Assembly (NCBI GenBank): GCA_030637515.1
Contig: DAOWGM010000008.1
Span: forward strand, 1 to 64,000
From: Bacteroidales bacterium
Lineage (GTDB): Bacteria; Bacteroidota; Bacteroidia; Bacteroidales; UBA12077
DNA: 64,000 nucleotides
Reading direction: 5' to 3'
The translations under genes were made by a program, and so were the position numbers. Of the stretch, positions 28,669 to 38,400 are shown one piece after another. How positions within the stretch are numbered: the first letter of the stretch is position 1; the number at the start of each line of letters is the position of its first letter. Under the pieces are notes generated by a model, which was given only the letters and a program-made list of their open reading frames with translations, made no database searches and was not told the origin of the DNA.

Positions 28669-29850
28669 CTAAATCTTAGCTAATGCGTGATCTAAATCAG
28701 CAATAATATCATCCACATTTTCGATACCAACAGCATATCTTACAAGGCCTTCAGTAATATTTGCCTCTAATCTTGCCTCTTTTGGTAAACCTGCGTGTGT
28801 CATCGATGCAGGATGTTGAATTAACGACTCAACACCACCTAAAGAAACTGCTAATAAAGCTAAATGAACGTTATCCATTAATGTTATTCCAGCTTCGTAC
28901 CCGCCTTTAAGTTCAAAACTTATCATTGCACCAGGGCCTTCCATTTGCTCTTTTGCAAGATCGTATTGTGGGAATGATTTTAATCCTGGATATTTAGCCC
29001 AAGCAACCTTAGGATGATTTTCAAGATATTCAGCAACTTTCATAGCATTTTCTTGAGCTCTGTCAATTCTAATACTCAAAGTTTTTACACCACGAATTAC
29101 TAAATATGCCTGATGAGGATCCATATTTCCACCCATATAAATCATCGTTTTTCTAAGTTTCTGATAAATTTCAGGATCTTTTGCAACTAATGCACCACCA
29201 ACGATATCGGCATGTCCGTTAATAAATTTTGTTAAAGAATGTAGAGCAACGTCTGCACCAAGATCCAAAGGTTTTTGTAGATAAGGACTACAAAATGTAT
29301 TATCAACTACAACTATAATTCCCTTTTTATGCGCAATTTCAGATGCTTTTTTAATATCCGTTAAGGCTATTGTTGGATTAGCCGGTGTTTCTAAATAAAG
29401 AAGTTTTGTATTTGGCTGTATTGCGTCTTCTATTTCCTGTAAGTTTGATGAGTCAACAAAAGTAAATTCTACTCCGAATTTTGAAAAGTGACTTTCCAAA
29501 ACTGCACGACTTGGTCCGTAAACTGCACTTGTACAAACAATATGTTCTCCCTGACCTAAAAATGCCATATAAACCGTAGTTACAGCAGCCATTCCTGATG
29601 CTAAAGCTATTCCACCACATCCATTTTCTAGCTCAGCTAATTTATCTTCTAATGCTCCAATAGTTGGGTTTCCTATACGAGTATATATAAATCCTTTTTC
29701 GCGACCTGCAAATAAATCTGCACCATGTTTGGCGCTTTTAAAAGCAAATGTTGATGTTTGATAAATTGGTGTTACTGCACTGCCGTTTGCATCTTCAAAA
29801 TCTCCTGCATGTACCAGTTTTGTATCGAATCCTAATTTTTTTGTGTCCAT
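28669..29850 (-). CDS. Trans-sulfuration PLP enzyme (methionine gamma-lyase / cystathionine gamma-lyase family)
   Basis: 393 residues, the usual length. The start DTKLVHAGDFEDANGSAVTPIYQTSTF, the substrate-loop YTRIGNPT, the ASGMAAV phosphate site and the PLP lysine in HSLTKFINGHADIVGG place it in the Cys/Met metabolism PLP family. Methionine gamma-lyases usually have a Cys after the YG at the active site; here the sequence is SAVYGPSRAV, so Pro replaces it. That leaves gamma-lyase, gamma-synthase or another sulfur amino acid activity open. Cytoplasmic. It lies 31 bp downstream of the CvpA-like gene on the same strand. Confidence 0.85.
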   Translation of the reverse strand: MDTKKLGFDTKLVHAGDFEDANGSAVTPIYQTSTFAFKSAKHGADLFAGREKGFIYTRIGNPTIGALEDKLAELENGCGGIALASGMAAVTTVYMAFLGQGEHIVCTSAVYGPSRAVLESHFSKFGVEFTFVDSSNLQEIEDAIQPNTKLLYLETPANPTIALTDIKKASEIAHKKGIIVVVDNTFCSPYLQKPLDLGADVALHSLTKFINGHADIVGGALVAKDPEIYQKLRKTMIYMGGNMDPHQAYLVIRGVKTLSIRIDRAQENAMKVAEYLENHPKVAWAKYPGLKSFPQYDLAKEQMEGPGAMISFELKGGYEAGITLMDNVHLALLAVSLGGVESLIQHPASMTHAGLPKEARLEANITEGLVRYAVGIENVDDIIADLDHALAKI

Positions 29851-29881
29851 TTTCTTTGTTTTATATATTTTTTATTTGTTT

Positions 29882-30418
29882 TTATACTGATATGTTCGGT
29901 ATTTTATGTTCTTCTTCTTCGAACTTTTCTTTTATTTTATCAAAATTCAAATATGGGAAGATCATTGGGGCAAAGTTAGATAATGGTTTATATAACAACG
30001 AATTATCCTTTGTCTCGTCAGGAATAAAATTATATCTATTATCTGCTTTGTTAATTAAAACTAAAATAATACTTACAATAAATGCTATTTTTAATACCGA
30101 AAAGAGTACTCCAAGTAAACGATTAACTATTCCAAGAGCAATTGCGTCGATTAATTTATTAAGCATTTTCGCAAATAGATGCACCGCTATCACAATTACA
30201 ATAAAAGTAACAGCAAAAGATAAAATTGGTAAATACTGTCCGGAAACATCGAATTTCTTAATTATAAGTTCTGAAGTAAAATCAGAAAACATTACGGCTC
30301 CAAGTATTCCCAATAATAATGCAGCAAGGGTTGCCAGTTGTACAATAAAACCTTTCGTGTATCCGCGATAAGCACTCCAGAGTAATAAAATTGCAAATAC
30401 GAGATCAATGGTATTCAT
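29882..30418 (-). CDS. CvpA family membrane protein
   Basis: 178 residues with four predicted membrane helices (about 5-25, 28-48, 65-88 and 105-128) and a charged cytoplasmic tail. The start NTIDLVFAILLLWSAYRGYTKGFIVQLATL is the CvpA signature. The E. coli relative affects colicin V production and envelope homeostasis; the molecular role is not settled. It is the first gene of a leftward pair with the PLP enzyme at 28669. Confidence 0.88.
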   Translation of the reverse strand: MNTIDLVFAILLLWSAYRGYTKGFIVQLATLAALLLGILGAVMFSDFTSELIIKKFDVSGQYLPILSFAVTFIVIVIAVHLFAKMLNKLIDAIALGIVNRLLGVLFSVLKIAFIVSIILVLINKADNRYNFIPDETKDNSLLYKPLSNFAPMIFPYLNFDKIKEKFEEEEHKIPNISV

Positions 30419-30619
30419 GCCTTATTAAAAATATTAGAATCTGTAAAAATAACAAAAAGATTCAGTTTACCGGTAAATTAATTATAGTAGTGATTGGTTT
30501 ATAAATAAAAAAGAAATCTGGAGATACAATACGTATGCTTCTCCTGATTTACCAAAAGTATTCCGGTCGGTATTGAGAAATTTATTCATTTTGCTGTAAT
30601 TTCTAATGTATTTACAAGC

Positions 30620-30627
30620 TACCTTTG
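30620..30627 (+). promoter_or_regulatory. Probable -7 element TACCTTTG
   Basis: TACCTTTG fits TAnnTTTG and lies 87 bp before the chosen start of the barrel gene (30715). A TTTG at 30590-30593 is a possible -33 box, but the 26-bp spacer is longer than usual. Confidence 0.4.
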
Positions 30628-30714
30628 ATCAAATGTTTTTCGTAAAATTTTGCTTTTTAGCCTTTTATGCGTAATTTGTTACTTAACTTACAATTTAAAC
30701 ATGGAGAACTGATT

Positions 30715-31377
30715 ATGAGAAAAATTGTGGTTATATTTTTATGCTTTTCTTTATTTTCTAACATTAATGTGTTTTCTCAGGAATCTATATATGGATTCCT
30801 AGCTCTTCCTTCAGGCGATTTTGGTAATAATAGTGGTGAAGGTGCAGGATATGCAGAAACAGGGTTTGGTATTAGTGCAGAATACACTAAGGCAATTGGT
30901 ACTGAAGGACTTGGCTGGGTTACCAGTATTTCTATTATTTTGAATCCACATGATGAATCTGGTTTAAAAGAATTTCTTATTGAAGAATTTGGTATGCCCG
31001 ATGATGGTGTGGTCAAAACAAAATCTACAATGAGTTTTCCAGTACTTACAGGTTTAAAGTATCAGGCAGACATATCGGGCCACATAGAAGTTTTTGGTGC
31101 ATTACAGGCAGGCCTGAACTTTATAAAACCTGGTAACCGTGGGGTAACAGTAGGCGGAGAAAGCTGGGGAATGGAATTTGATATTTATACTTCATTTGGT
31201 TTTTCTGTTGGTGGCGGCCTTATTTTTTACGAACGTTTTAATATTGGCTTTAGATATTTTGGATTAGGCGAACCAGAGTTAGAAAGCACTATAACTAATC
31301 TTGATGGCAATTCCAGGATAGAAAAATTTGATCAAAAGGTTGGTGCTCTTGCAATTACTTTGGGTGTAAATTTTTAA
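30715..31377 (+). CDS. Outer-membrane beta-barrel protein
   Basis: 220 residues from the ATG at 30715. The in-frame ATG at 30667 would put 16 residues ahead of a good signal peptide (MRKIVVIFLCFSLFSNINVFSQ), and GGAGAACT lies at ribosome-site distance before 30715. The mature part has alternating Gly/aromatic strands (ESIYGFLALPSGDFGNN, FYERFNIGFRYFGLG) and ends VGALAITLGVNF, a barrel C-terminus with terminal Phe. Probably an eight-stranded porin-like protein. No specific family recognised. Confidence 0.72.
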   Translation: MRKIVVIFLCFSLFSNINVFSQESIYGFLALPSGDFGNNSGEGAGYAETGFGISAEYTKAIGTEGLGWVTSISIILNPHDESGLKEFLIEEFGMPDDGVVKTKSTMSFPVLTGLKYQADISGHIEVFGALQAGLNFIKPGNRGVTVGGESWGMEFDIYTSFGFSVGGGLIFYERFNIGFRYFGLGEPELESTITNLDGNSRIEKFDQKVGALAITLGVNF

Positions 31378-31401
31378 TATTATTATTTAATAATAATAAG
31401 T

Positions 31402-31431
31402 GGCTTGCCTGATATCAGACAAGCCTTTTTT
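31402..31431. terminator. Rho-independent terminator between convergent genes
   Basis: GGCTTG and CAAGCC close a hairpin whose interior (CTGATATCAG) can also pair; TTTTTTT follows on the plus strand. It lies between the barrel gene and the DUF5686 gene, which end towards each other. Confidence 0.85.
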
Positions 31432-31454
31432 TATTGCAAAAACTTATAAAAAAA

Positions 31455-34085
31455 TTAGCCGCCAATCATAACTTGCGTTCCGTTTCTACCAACAAAAGGT
31501 ATTCCGATTTTTATTCCTGTATATTCATGTGAAGCACCTTTAAATCCAGTAAAAATTTCAAGATTAAACATTAGGAAAATCTGATTTAATCCGTATCCAA
31601 CTTCATAGTAAGGTTTATTACCTGTAGTAGCTAAATAGTTTACATAAACCACTTCTCGCATTAATGTTTTATTAAGAATCGGTAATCGTTTAAGAAGAAT
31701 ACGGTCGTTCTCTATTCGTGCATGACCTTCGAAATAACTTTTGTTTGAGCTATAATCATAAAAGTCAATTAGTCGGAAGGTACTTCCTTCTAATGTTCCA
31801 ATTAAGAAAGGCGTATTTGTTCCAAAGTGTTTATAATCGGCAAAAGACACGTCTTTTGAATTAAGAAACGATCCTGCCGTTAATTTGTATCTAAACGCAC
31901 CTATTCTTCTAATATTTATTCCTTGAGTAACTGTAAAATCAAGTCGATCAAAATCTACATCACTGTCAAGAAATCCTTTTATTCCTTTCATATAATTTAA
32001 TCGGAACGTAGGAAAACGTGAGTGTGTATTCCTTTTTACCCCATTTCGGATTCGATAATAATATTCAGGTGTATAGCTTACATTAATTGAAAGTAAAGAA
32101 GCATTATGACTCTGAACCAAATCCGTATTGAAATTGTCAACTGGAGGAACGTTTGATGTAAAATCAGTATCAAATGGATCCCATAGATAAAAATCGGAAT
32201 GATTAATTAGTTCTTGCCTTTGTGCATATTCAAATCCAGTGTACAACCTTAATCCATTTATTATATCAGTAGTATGACCAATTTTTACAAAATCCTTTTG
32301 ATATAATTTTAAATGATTTTCTTTTAAAAACAGCGTTGTTATTAAGTTTAGGTTTTCGGTAATTCCTGAACCTGAATCGAAATCAGAGGTAGCACGACCA
32401 CCACTTAATCTTATTGATGCTCTTTTTAAACCATTGTAACGATAATACATTGAAATATCACTTGTATATGCTTCTCTTGCAAAGGCATAGTCGATATTAT
32501 TTCTAATGCTAAGATATTTGCCAGTACTATCATTGTTATAAGAATATCGAAAATCCATTCCGTATTTTAATCCATCAACTGTATTATAATTTATGTGACC
32601 TAAATCGATTAATCCACCATAACTAAATCTGTGTACGTCGGCAAAACGATGTGAGTCTCCTGTAATTAATCCACCCCATTTAAATCTTTTCTCTTCATGT
32701 TCGAGTGAATCACGATAAGTTGTGTCGGTTTCCATTCGTAATTGAACAGAGTCTTTGATTTTATAACTATCAAGCTCGCCAAAAGAAAGCGGTATTGGTC
32801 TAATGGAATCCCAATATGCTACAGAACGTAAGCTTGCACTATCTTCAACATTCTGTAAATCCTTTTCTTTAAGTTCTAAATCCTTTTTTTCTGGTTCTGT
32901 TTTATCAATTTCTTTTTTAACCAATTTCTTTAGCTTACGCGATTCCTTTTTTGACAGATCCTCTTTTTGAACCAATTCCTTAATTTCTTTTTGTTGCTCT
33001 CCCATTATTTGATTCAATTCGTCCATTTCTTCTTGTGTTTCGACAAGCATGTTACGATAAATGGAATGATCAATATTTGAGTTTAGCCTTACTTTATAGT
33101 TTGATACCGATGCAATGTATTTAAACTTTACCTCGAAGCCCATTGCTCCTGCTTCAATATCGAAATTATGACTTATTGGCATCCAAACCTCTTCGTTTAC
33201 CGGACTATAAACTTGATTCCATTTTATTTTAAACATTTTTTGTTCTACCTGAAGTTCTGCGCTGTGTAAATGCCAAAATCCATCAACAATGTATATTTCT
33301 CCTGAATAAAGATCATAGCCTGCCCGGCGAGGAATTACCTTGATTTTATGTACTAAATAATCCTGGTCGTAAAAAGATGCCAGCAATTCAAACTTATAGT
33401 GCCCAAATGCGTCGCGACTTAATGGAGAAATTATTCCATTAATTTCTTGATATAATGATATTGTAATATAATCCATTGGAGACTCATCGCTCCCTTCAAT
33501 GGTACTACGCATTGAAATTATATTTTGCTCAATAATATTGGGGAGTTTAAAATTCAGGTCGCTGATATTCTCCATTATCATAACTTTCCCTTCTTCAAGA
33601 CCTTCTTTTTTTAATGCCTTTTTCATTAACCGGGGAATATTATCAAATTTTCCTGATCCTTTCAAATATACTCTACAATCGTATTCCTCAACCTGATTTA
33701 AATAATAATAACTCATTGCAACTGCCTTTCGCATAATTCCATAAGCAGGATCTTCGCCGCTTGCTAAAATTCGCACTTCAGGTATTTTATAGAGTTGTTC
33801 TTGTAATACAATATCCAATTTTTGAGTACCTCCTGTACAGTTTACATTTATTTCTTTTGTTTTATAACCCAAATAACGTACGGTTATTAAGTGTTCTCCT
33901 GCAGGTAAATCAAGTTTGTAATTTCCTTCAGCATTAGAAGTTGTTCCTTTGGATATACTCTGAGCATAAACTGTTGCATAAGCAATAGTATCGCCTGTAT
34001 TACTTATAATTTGCCCTTCAATGCATTGTGAATTAGCATAAATACTAATTAAAGATATTAAGACTACTAAAATAATTTTTCTCAT
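31455..34085 (-). CDS. DUF5686 family outer-membrane protein with carboxypeptidase-regulatory-like domain
   Basis: 876 residues. A signal peptide (1-19) is followed by a CarboxypepD_reg-like beta-sandwich (about 22-100: GQIISNTGDTIAYATVYAQS, then LDLPAGEHLITVRYLGYK), as in TonB-dependent receptors. A DUF5686 region follows, with a highly charged Lys/Glu segment (about 355-420). The C-terminal half consists of barrel-type strands ending GIPFVGRNGTQVMIGG. There is no TonB plug domain. Family members are outer-membrane proteins of unknown function. The gene stands alone, between a terminator and tRNA-Arg. Confidence 0.85.
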   Translation of the reverse strand: MRKIILVVLISLISIYANSQCIEGQIISNTGDTIAYATVYAQSISKGTTSNAEGNYKLDLPAGEHLITVRYLGYKTKEINVNCTGGTQKLDIVLQEQLYKIPEVRILASGEDPAYGIMRKAVAMSYYYLNQVEEYDCRVYLKGSGKFDNIPRLMKKALKKEGLEEGKVMIMENISDLNFKLPNIIEQNIISMRSTIEGSDESPMDYITISLYQEINGIISPLSRDAFGHYKFELLASFYDQDYLVHKIKVIPRRAGYDLYSGEIYIVDGFWHLHSAELQVEQKMFKIKWNQVYSPVNEEVWMPISHNFDIEAGAMGFEVKFKYIASVSNYKVRLNSNIDHSIYRNMLVETQEEMDELNQIMGEQQKEIKELVQKEDLSKKESRKLKKLVKKEIDKTEPEKKDLELKEKDLQNVEDSASLRSVAYWDSIRPIPLSFGELDSYKIKDSVQLRMETDTTYRDSLEHEEKRFKWGGLITGDSHRFADVHRFSYGGLIDLGHINYNTVDGLKYGMDFRYSYNNDSTGKYLSIRNNIDYAFAREAYTSDISMYYRYNGLKRASIRLSGGRATSDFDSGSGITENLNLITTLFLKENHLKLYQKDFVKIGHTTDIINGLRLYTGFEYAQRQELINHSDFYLWDPFDTDFTSNVPPVDNFNTDLVQSHNASLLSINVSYTPEYYYRIRNGVKRNTHSRFPTFRLNYMKGIKGFLDSDVDFDRLDFTVTQGINIRRIGAFRYKLTAGSFLNSKDVSFADYKHFGTNTPFLIGTLEGSTFRLIDFYDYSSNKSYFEGHARIENDRILLKRLPILNKTLMREVVYVNYLATTGNKPYYEVGYGLNQIFLMFNLEIFTGFKGASHEYTGIKIGIPFVGRNGTQVMIGG

Positions 34086-34206
34086 ATTGATATAATAAAG
34101 ATTAATAAATCATCCTTGAGACGAATTAAACTTAACAAAGTTACAGACAAATTGTGCAGACAAAAAACATATAACGAGAAGTCATTGAATCCCTTTTACT
34201 TTGTAA

Positions 34207-34237
34207 TTTGAAAATATGATTAAAAAATCTATTTTTG
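34207..34237 (+). promoter_or_regulatory. Promoter of tRNA-Arg
   Basis: TTTG at 34207-34210 and TATTTTTG at 34230-34237 are 19 bp apart, an exact Bacteroidota consensus. The expected transcription start is a few bases before the tRNA at 34251. Confidence 0.75.
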
Positions 34238-34250
34238 TAGCAAAATTAAT

Positions 34251-34322
34251 GGCCCCATAGTTCAAGGGATAGAATAGCAGTTTCCTAAACTGTAGATACA
34301 GGTTCGAGTCCTGTTGGGGCTA
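34251..34322 (+). tRNA. tRNA-Arg (anticodon CCT)
   Basis: The cloverleaf folds cleanly: acceptor GGCCCCA with TGGGGCT, D stem GTTC/GAAT, anticodon stem GCAGT/ACTGT with loop TTCCTAA (anticodon CCT, reading AGG), variable loop AGAT, T stem ACAGG/CCTGT with loop TTCGAGT, discriminator A. CCA is not encoded. A 17-bp copy of its 3' end occurs at 39000-39016, suggesting use as an integration site. Confidence 0.95.
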
Positions 34323-34325
34323 CAA
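34309..34325 (+). repeat. Putative attachment site (tRNA-Arg 3' end)
   Basis: TCCTGTTGGGGCTACAA at the tRNA 3' end is repeated exactly at 39000-39016 in the same orientation, 4.7 kb away. Site-specific integration into a tRNA gene leaves this kind of direct repeat. Confidence 0.6.
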
Positions 34326-34424
34326 TCAATTACTCTTTATCAGTAAGTTAAATTTCAATATCACAAGTTTACGCCCACAATCAAACCGAATTACTTTAGA
34401 AATTGAGGATCAATAAAACAGATG

Positions 34425-36668
34425 TTATTTCTCATCAGTATTTTTATATATTATCCACGACATAACAAATTTTATTTCCGGATAAGAAAAATCGTCTCCC
34501 AAATATTCTTTTATTTCTTTTAAACGCGTTGTGTCAAGTTCTGATGCTGCATACACAATCTCATCTATTCGTTCCTGCACAACAAGCCCATTGATTTTAA
34601 TTATCCCCTCTTTAACACAGTTACTTATATGACCTTCAATTGTTCGTACATTTAATGATCGTTCATCAGCAATTTGCTCAATTGACTTTCCCTGTTTATA
34701 CAGCGCACATGTAATTATTGATGTTTTAACTTTAGGCTCACCTTTATTCTCTTTTGAATTTTCTGATTTCTTTTTCTTTTCTTCCTCCGGTTTTTTGACT
34801 GTTTCTGTTATTGATTGAAACGTTTTCTTATTCAATTCTTCATTATTTAAAATAGCATTACATAAGGCTTCAGATTTGTAAATAAGCAGTATTTGACCAT
34901 AAAAAACAGCCTGAAGTTCTTTTAATTCAGCAAGATACTTTTTTATTCCTTTCTCTTTTCGAACTAAGGTAATATGTGATTCTATTTCGTCTTGTTTTTC
35001 TTTTAATAAGGGAACAAAATAATCTTTTGCAGCTATCACTCTTTCTTTTAAACAAGATAAATAATCTTCTTGGTTTAATTTAATTATTGATTTAATTTGA
35101 TTTTGGAATTTACCCGATATATCAACTAATACTAATGTATTTTTTAGTTGATTTTGCGCCCATTTTAAGTGTTTCTGTTTGGAAGATTTATTAGAATCTT
35201 TATCGTATGTTTCGATATGACCGCGCAAAGCAATCGCTAAAGTGCTAAAATCAAAAGATTCCGACACTTTATTATTAACATATTGCTTCGACTCCGATTC
35301 GTATTTATTATCTGCATCATTAATTGATGTTTTCGTTTGAGAAAAAGTTAAAAGAGTCTTATCCGTTTCCGGACCCGACCAACGAACAAGAGATGCCAAC
35401 ACCAATCCTTTTAATGATGTTAGCCTCGATAAAGCAACATATGTTTGTCCGGCAGCAAAAGCCTGCGATATATCAATAATGGCATTTTCGAAAGTTAAAC
35501 CCTGACTTTTATGTATTGTAATAGCCCATGCCAGTTTAATAGGATAATGTACAAAAGTTCCAACAATTTTTTCTTCGATTTCTTTACTTATTTTATTTAA
35601 AGCAAATTTTTTGTTTTCCCAGGTATATTTCTCTACTTCAGCAGGATGTGATCCGTCCGAAAAACTTACAATAATATTACTGTCCGAAACAGACTCTATT
35701 TTGCCAATTTTACCGTTATAATACGCTTGGTTACCTGAGTAATCGTTTTTAATAAACATTACCTGTGCGCCTTTTTTAAGTTCTAAGGTAATATCAATTG
35801 GGTAAGCCTGTTCGTTAAACTCTCCATCAATATATGCATCAAAATGATATGATTTACCTGCTAATTTCTCAAGAGCTTGTTTGTTAATCTTATCAGCTTT
35901 ATGATTATGAGTAGTTAAATAAATATATCCCTCGTTTTCGAGTAAATTAAATTGTGGTTTATACTGTTTATTAATAATATCAATATCTGTCTGGTTAATT
36001 TTATTTAACCTGAAATTGTTCAACAAACCAATAAAATCAGTATCCGTTTGGCGATAAATTTTTTCCAGCTCCAAATGAATTATATCCGTTTGGGTAAACG
36101 TAGTAGCATTAAAAAAGAAGATGCCTGAATAGTACCTTTTTAGAATATTCCATTCTTCATTTTTAATAACAGGAGGTAATTGCCAGAGATCACCAATAAA
36201 TAAAATTTGCAACCCTCCAAAAGGATAATTGTTTCGTCGTACATAGCGCAGAATATTATCGATAGCATCTAATAAATCGGCTCGTAACATGCTAACCTCA
36301 TCAATAATTAACAATTCCATTTCGCGTAATAATGCCTTTTTATGCGAATTCATTTTAAGATTTCGAATAAGCGTTTTGGGAGTTGTTAATTGAAATGAAA
36401 ACTCGCTACCGGCAGGTATCACATTATCGGGAATATATGAACCAAAAGGTAAATGAAACAATGAATGTAAAGTTACACCACCGGCATTAATTGCCGCTAT
36501 TCCTGTAGGAGCTGCGATAACTGCTTTCTTGTGGGTAGTATCAACAATTTGTTTTAATAAGGTTGTTTTTCCCGTACCGGCTTTTCCTGTTAAAAAAATA
36601 GATTGGTTTGTTCCGTTAATAAATTTCGAAACATAGTATGAAACATTATTCTCATTATGATTATTCAT
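34425..36668 (-). CDS. Pif1/RecD-like superfamily 1 DNA helicase with C-terminal winged-helix region
   Basis: 747 residues. Walker A is GKAGTGKTT (28-36), followed by APTGIAAINAGG (motif Ia), DEVSM (motif II, about 118-123), GDLWQLPPV (motif III) and, near residue 390, WAITIHKSQGLTFENAIID (UvrD_C_2 motif). The C-terminal third is a charged helical linker and a helix-turn-helix region (SIEQIADERSLNVRTIEGHISNCVKEG) of the kind also seen in RecQ-type helicases. It should unwind DNA, perhaps G-quadruplex or R-loop structures. Similar proteins are widespread on Bacteroidota chromosomes, so its place inside the tRNA-flanked interval may or may not mean it is island cargo. Confidence 0.87.
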   Translation of the reverse strand: MNNHNENNVSYYVSKFINGTNQSIFLTGKAGTGKTTLLKQIVDTTHKKAVIAAPTGIAAINAGGVTLHSLFHLPFGSYIPDNVIPAGSEFSFQLTTPKTLIRNLKMNSHKKALLREMELLIIDEVSMLRADLLDAIDNILRYVRRNNYPFGGLQILFIGDLWQLPPVIKNEEWNILKRYYSGIFFFNATTFTQTDIIHLELEKIYRQTDTDFIGLLNNFRLNKINQTDIDIINKQYKPQFNLLENEGYIYLTTHNHKADKINKQALEKLAGKSYHFDAYIDGEFNEQAYPIDITLELKKGAQVMFIKNDYSGNQAYYNGKIGKIESVSDSNIIVSFSDGSHPAEVEKYTWENKKFALNKISKEIEEKIVGTFVHYPIKLAWAITIHKSQGLTFENAIIDISQAFAAGQTYVALSRLTSLKGLVLASLVRWSGPETDKTLLTFSQTKTSINDADNKYESESKQYVNNKVSESFDFSTLAIALRGHIETYDKDSNKSSKQKHLKWAQNQLKNTLVLVDISGKFQNQIKSIIKLNQEDYLSCLKERVIAAKDYFVPLLKEKQDEIESHITLVRKEKGIKKYLAELKELQAVFYGQILLIYKSEALCNAILNNEELNKKTFQSITETVKKPEEEKKKKSENSKENKGEPKVKTSIITCALYKQGKSIEQIADERSLNVRTIEGHISNCVKEGIIKINGLVVQERIDEIVYAASELDTTRLKEIKEYLGDDFSYPEIKFVMSWIIYKNTDEK

Positions 36669-37128
36669 TTACTAATAATTCTAAGCATTTACTTTTCTTT
36701 TAAAGCTAAGTATTCTCTATTTATTATTGTAACTTTTCTGCTGTTTTAATCAGGAAAACATAACTTCAGGCGGGTTATATTCAGAACAAATGCATTTTAA
36801 AGGTTTTTTTATTGAATTTGGAATTGCTTTTTTATACTTATACTATTCTTTACTATCTTTTTCTTTTATAGCATCTTAAATGTTTCAATATTCATAAAAC
36901 AAATTTGGCAAATCTAAAAATAAGATTCTTTATTTAGTAAATACAGTATGTAAGTAGGTTTCAAGGCTTACATTAAAATCGACAGGACTTTCATAAAAGA
37001 AAATATAAGTTCATTGTTTATTAAGCTTCAGAAGCATCTATATTATGATAAAACAGTTTAAATGTAGTGTGTTTATCGAGTATTAAAAAATCTAACTGTT
37101 AACTTAAAATTAGACTCTCTATATGATT
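36669..37128. other. 460-bp AT-rich non-coding stretch
   Basis: No open frame or RNA structure is convincing here except the decayed hydrolase fragment at 36930-37012. The rest, with runs of T and short A/T tracts, shows nothing that I can name. It separates the helicase gene from hipA, both read leftwards. Confidence 0.6.
36930..37012 (-). pseudogene. Decayed 3' fragment of an alpha/beta hydrolase gene
   Basis: Read on the minus strand this ends YIFFYESPVDFNVSLETYLHTVF plus two residues and a TAA stop at 36930. The intact hydrolase at 41748-42569 ends HIFFYESPADFNVSFEAYLHTAF plus two residues and stop: nearly the same over about 24 residues, with conservation also at DNA level. Upstream of the fragment the frame is closed and similarity stops. 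It is a remnant of a second, related hydrolase gene. Confidence 0.8.
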
Positions 37129-38400
37129 CTAATCTTCTGATTTTGAAAATGCAATGTTTTTTAGGTCTTGTTCTGCTTTAGAAATTCCATATTTCACTGC
37201 AATTGCTTTCCAGCTTTGAACAGATTTTTTTACTTCATTAATTATTTTGATTGCTTGCTCTTTGCTTAAACGAAAGTATTCATGTACTTCCATGGCAAGA
37301 TCAAGATCAAGTGCATTATCATTTTCCGAAATATTTAACTTTAGTCCTGTTCCTGTTTCATTAGGGTTTATATCGTATGCAGGAGATAACAGCCAACCTT
37401 TTTCTGAAAGTATAAAACCATGGTTTCGTAAATGATCATCAGTATTTGAAACACAAATACTAAAAACTATTCTTCTCCAAAGTTCTTCTAAATCACTATT
37501 AACATTAGCTCCATTATTTGAAATAAACTCTACTAATTCTAAATAACTTGCTCCATCACTATGGTCCTGTCCATCAGTATAACCTAACATAGTCATCGCA
37601 GATGCAAAATGAATTCGTTCATTTTCTTCGGATCTGTCAAATCGTTTAGTTAGAAAAGTATAATAATCGGAAGAAAACTTTTGTGCCTTGGACTCTGCCA
37701 TATTAATGCCCGCTTTTAAAGCTAATTCATAAGTTACCATTTCCCATCCTCCAACATTACCATTATCAGCACGACTTGGGAATTTTGCAATCCACAAATT
37801 TCCATCTTTGCCAATTACACTAGCTTTAGGCCTTGCGCCTCCTAATGAAGAACCCGGTGCAATTAACATACTCAGCCATTTAAAATATTCCGGATCATCT
37901 GTAATATCATCTTCCTCCAATTTTAAACTAATTTGTTCCAGCTCCCTTAGTGATGTCCATGGAGGGCTTGCTAATTTTCTGTTGTCATTTAAAAATGGAC
38001 CATTCTCTTCTAATTTAAATCTTAACGCTCCCATTCTGTGTCCATCAAAAACGCCAAGTAAATAATCCGTTTCAAAGAGTGTTTGTTCTGTTCTTTTTTC
38101 AATTCTAGCCAAGGCCGCTTCTCTTCTTCTCATTAGTAAACGCCCCCAACGATCCGGTGATGAATCTGTAAAAATTTCGAAGTTTTTCTTTTCTTCATCA
38201 CTCAAATAATGTAGACCTGGGTATAATTGCAATTCAGGATCAAGTAAAAAAGCATTTTCTGAATTCAACCATTCTTTGGTGTATTCAAATGAAAATATTT
38301 CTTTTCCTCTTAATCGTTCAGAGTATAAATACCCAATTAAAGATGGAGTTTCAAATCCCTGCCAATCAGCATATACATAAATTTTTCTTTTACTCATCAC
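37129..38400 (-). CDS. hipA: HipA-type serine/threonine kinase toxin
   Basis: 423 residues, full length, with the N-terminal subdomain present. The Gly-rich loop GSSLGGARPK (183-192), ATP lysine K206 in IAKFPS, SNTDDHLRNHGF with D321 and D322, and the metal-binding DxN at D343 (SPAYDINP) are all intact. HipA kinases phosphorylate glutamyl-tRNA synthetase or other translation targets and cause dormancy. Only 11 bp overlap separates it from the HipB-like gene upstream, so the pair is one operon with the antitoxin translated first. It lies inside the 17-bp repeat-bounded interval next to tRNA-Arg. Target not predictable. Confidence 0.93.
   Translation of the reverse strand: MMSKRKIYVYADWQGFETPSLIGYLYSERLRGKEIFSFEYTKEWLNSENAFLLDPELQLYPGLHYLSDEEKKNFEIFTDSSPDRWGRLLMRRREAALARIEKRTEQTLFETDYLLGVFDGHRMGALRFKLEENGPFLNDNRKLASPPWTSLRELEQISLKLEEDDITDDPEYFKWLSMLIAPGSSLGGARPKASVIGKDGNLWIAKFPSRADNGNVGGWEMVTYELALKAGINMAESKAQKFSSDYYTFLTKRFDRSEENERIHFASAMTMLGYTDGQDHSDGASYLELVEFISNNGANVNSDLEELWRRIVFSICVSNTDDHLRNHGFILSEKGWLLSPAYDINPNETGTGLKLNISENDNALDLDLAMEVHEYFRLSKEQAIKIINEVKKSVQSWKAIAVKYGISKAEQDLKNIAFSKSED

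Noticed and set aside
29748-30371. 207-codon plus-strand open frame
   Set aside because: It is antisense to the PLP-enzyme and CvpA genes, both strongly supported, and has no recognisable protein character.
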